From contig JBHGNT010000021.1 of NCBI GenBank assembly GCA_043228905.1, forward strand, positions 2,480,001 through 2,544,000: DNA of 64,000 nucleotides. The letters are read 5' to 3'. Position numbers and translations under genes: made by a program. Below the pieces are notes generated by a model. That model was not told where the DNA came from. It ran no database searches and saw only the letters and a list, made by a program, of their open reading frames with translations. This document shows, in pieces, positions 54,875 through 64,000 of the stretch; the stretch's first letter is position 1; every line of letters begins with the position of its first letter. The DNA comes from Azolla caroliniana. Lineage: Eukaryota > Polypodiophyta.

Positions 54875-55935
54875 TCTGCATAACCTCTTCTCAGGGATCA
54901 AAGAAAGATCCAATCCATTATACATATGATTCTTCGACAAGATTTATCATTAAGGGATGGATTATTTCAGAATAAAATGAGACTCTGCATATAATGTATA
55001 TAAACTCCTCTTTCACAGATCAAAGAGGAATTATAACTCTTAAAAATGTGAATGATTGCGAAGACCTTCTTGATTGAGCCATGGACGTGTAGAAGCTTCT
55101 TCATTTTCCATGGCTCAATGAAAATTTGTGATCCAGAGCTTCTTTATTGAGCCATGGATTGAAGTCATTATACACCTCTAGATGTGAAATACTCTTCCAA
55201 AGTGTGTGAAATACTCTTCAAAAGTTTCTTCTTCAGGGGGTCATGGATTTGTCAACAGAACCTGAATCGTTTAATAACACATTCTTGTAAGTTCATCAAC
55301 AGATTAAAGGAGAATCCGAACTAATCCTTCTTCCCCAAAAGGGCTTCTCAATCAACAGTGCAGGGATTCTTCAGCAGAAAACGAATATCTGCATAAAATG
55401 CATAGCATATTAAATAAAGATCAGAGGCATTAATATCACTTTGATTCTTCTGAACGCAAAGGTTTCTTCATCGAAAATCTATGGCTTCCTTGACAAAAAA
55501 ATGAGCCCCTACATAGAATGCATAACTCCTCTTTCACAGATCAAAAAAGGAATCACGCCATTATACCTGTACTTGACAATAATTCTTCTACAGAAAACCC
55601 TTCTTCAACAAGCCATTATACGTTAACTTTGCAATGAATCTTCAAAACAAAAGCTTCTTCATCAACGAGCCATGGATTCTCCTCCAATAGAGAATTCGCT
55701 TCTGCATAACTCCTCTTTCACAGATCAAAGAAGGTTTTCAACCCATTTAACCTGCACGTGAGAATGATTCTTCAAAAATGGAAAAATAAGACAGCTTCTT
55801 CATGTCAGCAATCCATGGATTTCTTCAACAGAAGAATGAGTTTCTACATAGAATGCAAAATAAAATTCTCTCTTGACACAGATCAAGGAAGGATTCAAGC
55901 CATTACATGCCATCATTCACATGATATGAATATAG
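54875..55935. repeat. Decayed tandem repeat upstream of the homeodomain gene
   Basis: The theme GCATAACTCCTCTTTCACAG, then ATCAAAGAAGGATTCAAGCC and ATTATAC, recurs with changes near 54880, 55003, 55395, 55520, 55705 and 55865. Between them are variants of GATTCTTCAACAGAA and GAGCCATGGATT. Spacing is uneven, about 120-190 bp with gaps. Confidence 0.6.
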
Positions 55936-56239
55936 AATATATATGACCGACATCATCAAACTACTGTATATACATTGGATCCAACCTCTTTGCAGCCATG
56001 GATTGGTGTTGGTTGTATGCAATCCTTTCTTATTTCTTCCTCTTTCCTTCCCTTCTTCAAAATTGTGCAAACAAGTGTGAGAGCATTCTTAACAAACAAA
56101 ACCTTTGGCTCTTCCAAACTGCAAAGTTTCTTCCTTTTCCATGGAACTTCCAAGTACCCCACACTTCTCCCCCACCCCCCCCCCCCCCACCTTCCTTGCC
56201 CACGGTGACACCCACGCCATTCCGTGCAAACTATGTATA

Positions 56240-56555
56240 TGTTTGTCAGGCGGGCAATGGTGGGTGGGTTCTTTGCCAATGGTCTGCTCGCAGAACTTTG
56301 AAAACCATGGACATGTTTCTTTACATGTCTATTTGCTTAATCCATTCGGTGTTGATGGGTCGCAACATTGGGCATCTACGCCACCCCATTACTGTGTGAA
56401 ATTGTATTTGTCTGGTGAGCAATGGTGGGGAGATTGATTGCCTATGGTAGCAAACTTCAAAAACATGAGGATGCCACACACACATAATCTTTCGTACTTG
56501 GTTCAGGTTGCTTGAGCCGTTAGGATTGATTAGTCGCAACACGAGGCATTTGTGA
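56240..56555. repeat. Diverged two-copy repeat, period about 165 bp
   Basis: TTTGTCAGGCGGGCAATGG near 56244 and TTTGTCTGGTGAGCAATGG near 56408 start the units. Later GGGTCGCAACATTGGGCAT and TTAGTCGCAACACGAGGCAT match. Confidence 0.65.
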
Positions 56556-57974
56556 TGATTCTATCACCCTTTCAATGGGTGCTTGACACTCGTTCATGCA
56601 GTTCGTAGCTTAAACCTCCCCATCATATACAGTGGTGTTTGACGACCTTGAGTATCACGATGATGTGTTTTAAGATGCTGGTGTGATTCATTATCAATGA
56701 TGAATAGACTTGTGTATGTATCTCCACTCGATGGAGTTAGTGTATGTTTGTTATTTGATGTAGTGTGAATAAGTGTTCAACATCACACAAACAATTATAT
56801 TGTAGATATGCTTTGTAATGTGTATCTCTTATGGTCGCACTTACAAGAAGTTACAATGGAGAAGAATAATATTATTCTCTCTCACCTCCCAAAGCCCCCC
56901 AAGCCCCATTTCTTCAGACGACACCACTTCCCATCGGGATAATAGCCATGGAAACGGCTGTTGAGTAAATGCTTAAAGCTCAAAAAAGTCCACTACGTCA
57001 ACTTCTAGAATCTCACGGGAGTAAGCAAAAAATTGTGTTCCAATTGGATGCAAGACATGAAAAAAAGGCTTGGAAGATGGAAGATAAAATGTGGCACACT
57101 TGCTTCATGATGCGTCAATATATTATTTTGTGAACAGGGCCTTCTTAGAATGCTAATATATCATCATGGCATAGGGAAAATGTGGAGACTCATCCTTCGC
57201 GCATTATGTTAGATATGTTGTACTTAGATACAAACTAATATTCTTTGTTGAACGAGTAATTTGCATGCTTCAATACGTGTTACAACCGATCCTATCATCA
57301 ACCATTTGAACCATCACCCCCATGAGACTTAATTCACACTTGCTTCAATGTGAAACAAGACAATGGAGCACATGTGTTGAGACTAATTGATTGTGCACGT
57401 TTTATTGCCTTAAACAAGTTCACGAGTATAATTATCACATTTTGATGCAATGCTCATCCTTTGATCACGTTCAATTAGGATTTCCATGCATATTTGACTC
57501 AACCCAATCCTTTCATAAATTTCTCTCATGGTCACAATGTGCATTCTCAATTGTGACATTCATTAACAAAGTATGTGAAAACGTTATATTCTTTTGTCTC
57601 ATAGCTCATATTCAACCTCCAATGTCGATAAGAGAAAACTCTATTTTGTTGCTTCATCACACTTTCATATGAGCGTTGATGTGTGAACATGTGTTTTTTA
57701 TGTATTTTATAAATAGGAAATTTATGCCTGATTATTCCATCATCAAATGACCATGATTTGATTTTAGCACTAAGATTTTATGCTTTCTCATCCAACACTT
57801 ATGGGAAGTTAATCATAGGAGCCTTGTTTGGCCCATTGGTTGTGAGATCCTATTGTCAAAGGTGTGCTCTTATTAGTTCTATGGTTGAGATACGATTCAA
57901 GTGTTTGTCTTTATTTGACTTATGTTGATGCTTGTTTTGTTTTAAAGTTGAGGATTGGAAAATAATGTAATATG

Positions 57975-58068
57975 GCAATGACCTAGGGCTACAAATACAC
58001 ACATGCATGGCCATGACCTATAAATACATGTGTGCATGGTCATGACCTATAAATACACGCGTGCATAA
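57975..58068. repeat. Short tandem repeat, about 29-bp unit, three copies
   Basis: Units 57975-58010 (36 bp, diverged), 58011-58039 and 58040-58068. The last two read CATGACCTATAAATACA then YGYGTGCAT. The first contains CATGCATG. Confidence 0.85.
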
Positions 58069-59927
58069 TGTCCCCCTTAAATGCTTGCTCTATTTTTTCT
58101 TATACATGCATGGACACTTTATTGATATCGTATGTATGAGAAGGGTATTCCTTATATGTACTAATTATCAACACTACAAATCAAACCGGAAATATTACAT
58201 GGTAAAGCATTGTCATTATGTAAGTTGGAGAAATGTCCCCATGAGTATTTCTTATATTTACATTCGGCGAGCTCACCAAACTTGTGACTTGTAATTGTCA
58301 AGTTGTAAGTTAGTTCTTCATAAACCCTCCCATGAATTTAGTTGGAGAGCATGAATTCAACTGAATAATGATTCTACAATAGTTTTTGGTATTTTATATC
58401 ATGAACATTAGTAAACATGTTTGCATTGCCATTACATTTACACACATGTCGACATAAGAGAGGATACTCTCACATGCAAAATGCTCATAAAGTACTGCAT
58501 TCATAAGACAACCACACTAAATTAAGGTTGATTGATTTCCAATTTTGAAAAGTCACAAGCTCTCTCTCATAAGATTCTATTGTAATTGCCCCCACCCAAC
58601 TAAGAGAATCCTTCGCTCAATAAGGGCATTGATATCGATTATTAAAATGTAGTGTGTTGAGCCCTAAAACAATATTAAACCATAAAAATAAATCTCCAAC
58701 ATTTACATGTACATTAAAATTTCCTTTCACACAAATACTTGATCTTTCATTTAATGTGCCCATCTAGAATGCCATGTTTTCCATTCACTCTTTATTTACT
58801 ATCCTAGAGAAGAACATCCCAAATATGTCAAAGAGACCCATAATCAAGTGGATTAGACGAGATTAATTACGAAGGCATTGACAATGTTCCTAACTATTAT
58901 GAATGGATTGAGGTAGGACACATGGATTAATAAGACAAGACAATACAAAAAGGTTGGTTAGCTTATATATCTCAAATGTACACGAGGTAAGATCAAATAT
59001 GCCCCTTATATTTTTCATAATAAAGAAATACCCCCAACAAGATAGTCTGAAAGACTAAAGGATAGAAGTTTCTTAAATCTCTACATGAGAGGTTTATGAA
59101 ACTTAAGTGAAGGAATCTCATTAGAGTAACATAGTTGATTTATAATGCAACTTAATAAGAGAAAACTAATCTAGTAACAATGCAACTTGATTCAATTAAA
59201 ATTAAAGAATTATGATGCAAACCAACCTAAGTATACTACCTTAAAACGTGGTTAACAAAATATTCCACTAAATGAATGAGATTATGATGTTGTCATGAAT
59301 TGATCGGGTGATATAATTAGATTGTTACGTAACCTAAGTGGAGCAACTTACTCCAAGAAACTAATCAATTATGATGCAACTTGAGTATTAGATCATAGGA
59401 GCAATGCAAATAGATTTCATGTGATGTAAGTAGATTATGGCGTAATTAGATCACATGATGCAGGTAAACTATAGTATATATATATTTATATTTTCCAAAA
59501 ATGTAAACTATAGTATATTATATCACATGATGCAAAACCTATTAAGCAATGCATTGACTATGTTCTATTTTGAGCAAGAAGTTTCAGGCTTACTTACATA
59601 GATCCATACGAATAAATTAGCTTGATCGATTTAGGCTACATCCAAGTGGCACATTCGAAATAGGATTACATGATGGAAACATACTCAGTTGTGGTATATT
59701 ATAAGCAGATCACGAGAATGTGGGCCTACACGCATAAGTTATGCATTTCGGGTTCGATTATAAGCATGACAACATGCCGATTACATTATGCGTGTTTCAT
59801 CTGCTATGATTTGTTTTCAAATGGGGGTAGTAAAGTGAATTCGTTGGAACCGATCAATCGGGCCATTGTGCCATTAATAGTTGATGCCTCTAGCTCCAAC
59901 CCATCTTCACAAAAATTTAGCAATGTG

Positions 59928-60093
59928 GAGAGGGCTTTATGAGTATTTTTAATTATTCTTAATTCTACTCGATGCCCCTCCAATGGTTTTTCACAAAAAA
60001 GAGAGGAAGGGAGAGGGCTTTATGAGTATTTATAATTATTCTTAATTCTGCTCGATGCCCCTGCGATGATTTTTCTTAATTTTAGACCATGCC
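59928..60093. repeat. 83-bp tandem duplication upstream of the subunit e gene
   Basis: GAGAGGGCTTTATGAGTATT begins units at 59928 and 60011. Both continue to CTCGATGCCCCT and a TTTTTC stretch. Confidence 0.85.
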
Positions 60094-60250
60094 CTCACTA
60101 CTCAGTCTCTCACTCGATGAAGAAAGGCAGAGACATTTCGATAGAAACAACATTTTAGGTATTCGTTTCTTCTTCTTCTTCTTCTTCTTCTTCGCAGGCG
60201 GAACGAAACGAACCGAGCGAAGAAAGGCGAGCTTCGATTCCATTTCGGCG

Positions 60251-62419
60251 ATGGCGTATCCAGGCCCTTACTCAGGAAAGAGCGCCCTTGCTCAGGTCAG
60301 TCAATTCCTTCCCTCCTTTCTCCCCTAGATCTCTTTCTATGTGCATTCTTTTTGCTCTCTTGCACCAAAACGCGACGATCTTTGCTTCTTCTGCCTCATC
60401 TCTCGGACATTATCTGCTTTCGCTCGAAATTAGTCCGATCGCACAAATACCGAGAAAAGGAGATAATGGAGGAGAACGTGTAGAGATTCTAGCCAGCAAG
60501 AGGAATGTGCCGAAATCCTGAGAAAAAAGCTATGTGCATCGCAGAACATGAAGGTCTTCTTGTGCTTCCTCTAGGGATGTGATTTAGACCTAACGACCCC
60601 GTGCTACTGATTGAAGGAGATAGGCGTTACAGAGTTAGGCTAGTGAGGTTTAATTTAACCTTTCTTTCTAGGTTTTGGTATCTTTGGAAAAGGTAGAAGA
60701 ATATGCAGATATCGTGTCAAAGAAATGTATTTTGTGTGATCATGAAGATTCTGACTATGTTTCTAAGCTTATTGACACAACAGGTAAAATTCCTGTTTAG
60801 ACCAAACGATGATTGATATTGGGAAACGGTTCTGATCAGAAAAGAAATATTCCTTGCAATGTTAGATTTAGTAAGACTACTCTAGGTCTTACTTTCTACA
60901 TGCTGCTAGAGAAATGAAGAAGAATATGCAGGAATGTTTAGAAAGCAAGGTAATTGCTTAACTAGGCTGAGTAAGGCTCTGTGTCTACGTTTTCATTTAA
61001 GAAACGAACTATATATGCATGAAAGAAAGAAATTTTATGCGAACCTGAAAATATGAAAATTTGATGATTATACGAAATTCCTGCTTTGAGGAAACGAGCT
61101 GTGCTTTTCCTTGACCAGTTAGTAAGAAGAGATACATTTTATAATGGTAGATTAAGGTTAAATATGTTGTCTAGCCAACATAATCTCACTCTTCAGTACA
61201 GTCAAATTGTCTCTTTTTCCTTAAAAAAAGCAAAAAGAACAGAATAAATTTTCCAGAAAGCTGGAGAAAGAAGTATCTATTTCTGTTGATGCTGTTTGAG
61301 AAATGGCGTGGAAGAGAAGTAATTTTATGAGGAGTTGATGTGGCTATTAGTTCATTTTATATGCCTAGAGTCTAGAATAATTAGAAATTCCTCTTTAGAA
61401 AAACAACTTCGAATCAAGATTGCTCCCCCCCAAGACATACTTACTACATCATGTAATATTTTCCTCTAACAGCATGTAGAAAGTCCTACCAACATCATCT
61501 GGACATGTTACAAATGGAAGAGTTAGGTTTTGAACTTTTATGTAAGTCCATGACCATAAAGCAGTTATCTGTTCTGGCTTTATTTTAAAATTCGAGAATT
61601 GTAAGACATGTTAGTCTTCTTATCATCAGAAACTCTTCTTAAATTGTTAGAACTGTCATAGAGGAGTTAATCCCGTGATCATGTAACAATTCCTGGTTTC
61701 TAATGGCAGTTCTAAATTTTTTACGCAGTCTTTGACTGAGTCAGTGAGTCTAGTAACCTCCGCAATCTTGGAGAAGACCTTTTCTGCAATTTTTCAAGAT
61801 TCTCTCTTGGGGGTCTTCCGCAAGCTTCAGAGAGTTTCCTCTTGATGGCAGTATTTCTGCTTTCTTGTTTATTTTAGTGGTCCCCCCCTCTTGATCTTTT
61901 TATATTTTCATCAGTGAGGAATTTGCAAAACCAAGTCTAGTACAAAATTGTGTTATGCACAGCCCTGTCTCTCAAATATATGTGCTGGATCATTTGTCTA
62001 CATTTAATTGGTATAAATTTTCTGTAAAAGATATTGACAAATGCCTCTTTTGTAATTCTTGTTAACTTATTTTCTTTTATATATGTTGATAATAGAAAAA
62101 TTATGGGCTTCTTCTGGTGTGCTGTATTAAAAGTTGGATATGTATCATTCTTGAGATTACTGGTCAGTGATATTTTATTAGCGGTCCTGTGGTATGGCAT
62201 ACATTCTTTACAGGTTGCTCGGGCAGCAGCATTTGCTATTGGACTCACTTATGGATCGATTAAGATTGCTTTTTTGCGGGTATTTATTGTTAAAGTTTAT
62301 GGTTAAACAGGGTAAGGTTCCTCGTGAGCATTATGTTTGAAATAGATGTTTATATTTTTCATTATTTTCAGGCGGAAGCTAAATCACAACAAAAGGCTCC
62401 AGCGAAGGCACACCATTGA
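60251..62419 (+). CDS. Mitochondrial ATP synthase subunit e (3 exons)
   Basis: Exons 60251-60295, 62214-62279 and 62372-62419 give 52 codons plus TGA. The first donor is CAG|GTCAGT, the acceptors are TTTACAG and TTTTCAG, and the second donor is CGG|GTATTT. The protein starts MAYPGPYSGKSALAQ. It has a single hydrophobic segment with the G-x-x-x-G-like run (AAFAIGLTYGSIKI) and a Lys/Ala-rich end, AEAKSQQKAPAKAHH. This matches the small plant subunit e, which sits in the inner membrane and helps F-type ATP synthase form dimers. The ATG is in a good context (GGCGATGGCG). The 5' leader has a TTC repeat at about 60166-60193. Intron 1 is 1.9 kb. The leader boundary was not determined. Confidence 0.87.
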
Positions 62420-64000
62420 AAATGGCATCTTGTGACCCCCCATAGTGTTGATTCCTTTCAATACCCTACTGTTATATTTTCTTTGAGTAGGCCTCTTGGT
62501 TTTCCATGACTGAAACCATCAGTGGTGACTATTCTTTTACTGTGGAGTTTTTTAGTTCCTCATTAAGAACTTAATTTCATGGTTCACCCCTTGAGGAATC
62601 TCAAATAAATATGGTCCACGCGTTTCTTTTCCCTTGTTTTTCAAGGCTTGTCAGGGGATTACCAGAAGTTACAAGTCGGAAACTAATTATGAAAAGGTTC
62701 TAATGGGGAAATAATTAAGAGGTAACGATGCAGCAGTTGGAATGTTGGTTGGTTCTTGTTTTGCATGACTTGTTTCTTTGCTCCCCTCATCTTGTGGCAA
62801 TTTTTTGATGCTCAGATTTTTTAAAGTAATTTGTCAACAACAAAATACAAATTTGTTTTTCTGCTATGGACAGTTATCAGGCATAGGGTAGGAGATGGAA
62901 TTGCCCTTTCTTTTTGAATCTTAAACACCTCCGAAACTGAGGGAAAGGTTCTAATGGGGAAATAAATAAGAGATTCACGAAGCTGCAGTTGGAATGTTGG
63001 TTAGTTTTTGTTTTGCATGACATGTTTGTTTGCCGGCCACCCCTATCTTGTGGTGATTTTTAATGCCCTTACCTTCATCGGCAATTTCTGGATTCCCTTT
63101 GTTTGTTCCCCCCAGGAATCTGTAATATCTCTGTTTAAATGATGATTCTTACATTAGGAACTTCAAGTAGTCCCAACTTTCATGAAGAGAATTTTATTTA
63201 CATTGCCTATGTAAAGAATTTCCATAAATTCCAGCTCATTGATGGAAGATATTTCTTAGAGAATTTCATTTCCCTAGCACATGTAGAGATTTTTCAGCTC
63301 ATCGATGTTGGACTTCTGATTAAACCTGTGCTAGAGAATTACAAATACTCAGTAATCTTTCTGTCTAAAGCTTGATAATACTTCTATAAGTTATAGAGAG
63401 GTGAATGTATTATGTTACGTAGGTAGCATGGGTGTGTACAATTGTCTCTTTTCTCAGGTCAGCGCTATTGATGTGGAGAACTTACATAGGTTTTAGCTGT
63501 TTTGTTGGACAAGACTAATAAAATGTTTAACTTAGTTTCTTATGCATGTGTATTCTGATTCGTTTGTAGCATATTTCTAATCATGATTCTGATTACTTTA
63601 GCTATATTCCAAAATTCCCATTGCTTTTGATCTGTTTAATTCTGAAATATGTTATCAATTCCTTGAAATGGACAGGTTGTTGTTTGTTTGTCTATTGGTT
63701 GGCTTAGAAGTCAGAAGTATAGTTTCGAAGCTGTTTTGGAGATATTGTGATACTTGTTCACCTTTAATGAATTCAAATGGTGTTGGACACAACTGTTTTC
63801 TCTCTGTACTTGAGTTATGAAATGTGGAATATGGGGTTTTGACACAATTTTCATAAATTATAACCTAAAACAAGAGTGCTCCCAAGTGTTGCCATATTCT
63901 CAAATGTGATTTCTTTGGTAATCTCCTAAACTGACTTTCTGTCTACTATTGGTCTTAAAGTAGTGCTCCTTTTTTTTTGTCCACTTGTCCACCAGATTTC
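62420..64000. other. 3' flank of the subunit e gene, no further gene seen
   Basis: AT-rich DNA. The 78-codon frame at 63139-63375 has no recognisable domain. A two-copy repeat lies at 62696-63066. Confidence 0.55.
62696..63066. repeat. Two-copy direct repeat of about 115 bp
   Basis: 62696-62810 and 62947-63066 share GGTTCTAATGGGGAAATAA, GCAGTTGGAATGTTGGTT, TGTTTTGCATGAC and ATCTTGTGG. The second start lies 251 bp after the first. They sit just after the coding end of the subunit e gene. Confidence 0.8.

Larger units (their letters stand above)
54605..60250. other. AT-rich intergenic region between the two host genes
   Basis: The upstream DNA of both divergent genes. Apart from the repeats listed separately I see no coding region. 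ORFs of 60-133 codons near 56000-56440 and 59670-59942 lack recognisable domains. Poly-C occurs near 56170, and short words around ATGATGCAA recur between 59140 and 59535. Confidence 0.55.

Noticed and set aside
54875-55935. CRISPR-like array
   Set aside because: The repeats are decayed, unevenly spaced and in a plant nuclear context with no cas genes. They are ordinary degenerate tandem repeats.
55956-56437. Frames of 77-133 codons on both strands
   Set aside because: They overlap each other, run through a poly-C tract and have no recognisable domain.
59670-59942. 90-codon frame upstream of the subunit e gene
   Set aside because: No domain or homolog is recognised, and its end overlaps the 83-bp tandem duplication. 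Left unannotated for lack of support.

Overview
The window is nuclear DNA of a land plant. Two spliced plant genes lie on the right: a PHD-finger homeodomain gene of the HAT3.1 type (46264-54604, minus strand) and the small mitochondrial ATP synthase subunit e gene (60251-62419, plus strand). About 42 kb on the left is a nest of LTR retrotransposons. A seed-free plant such as a fern or bryophyte is a weak inference, from an unusual methyltransferase-like relic at the left edge and from gypsy elements that are not of the common chromovirus type.

Region 1-1019 holds a decayed methyltransferase-like gene on the minus strand, cut off at base 1020 by the retrotransposon block. Region 1020-43640 is nested. 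A gypsy relic (G7, minus) received gypsy G5 (minus). G5 gag received copia E (plus). E received gypsy H (plus). H then received a rearranged copia (A/B), a complete gypsy G2 with nearly identical LTRs, a reversed LTR, and copia D (minus). G5 also received gypsy G4 (plus), which carries a complete copia C in its integrase region, and two solo LTRs. The left halves of G7, G5, E and H are all missing, so the junction at 1020 probably marks a large deletion or rearrangement (or an assembly join).

The gypsy group has a coherent, unusual biology. Gag and protease share one ORF and RT-RNase H-integrase lie in the -1 frame. In three diverged copies ORF1 ends at GATTTTTA(A/G), and exactly 16 nt later there is a GTGGGG...CCCCAC stem. 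The -1 frame stays open through the junction in all three. Four insertions show 4-bp target duplications that all contain a central CG (GCGT, ACGT, TCGT, GCGG). The protease active site reads DHG rather than DSG or DTG.

Region 43641-46263 is anonymous. The homeodomain gene has eight coding exons that join in frame (684 codons plus stop), and a degraded copia element sits in its 3.1-kb intron. Region 54605-60250 is AT-rich intergenic DNA with several decayed tandem repeats. Subunit e is encoded by three small exons (52 codons plus stop). The rest, to 64000, has no gene that I can support.
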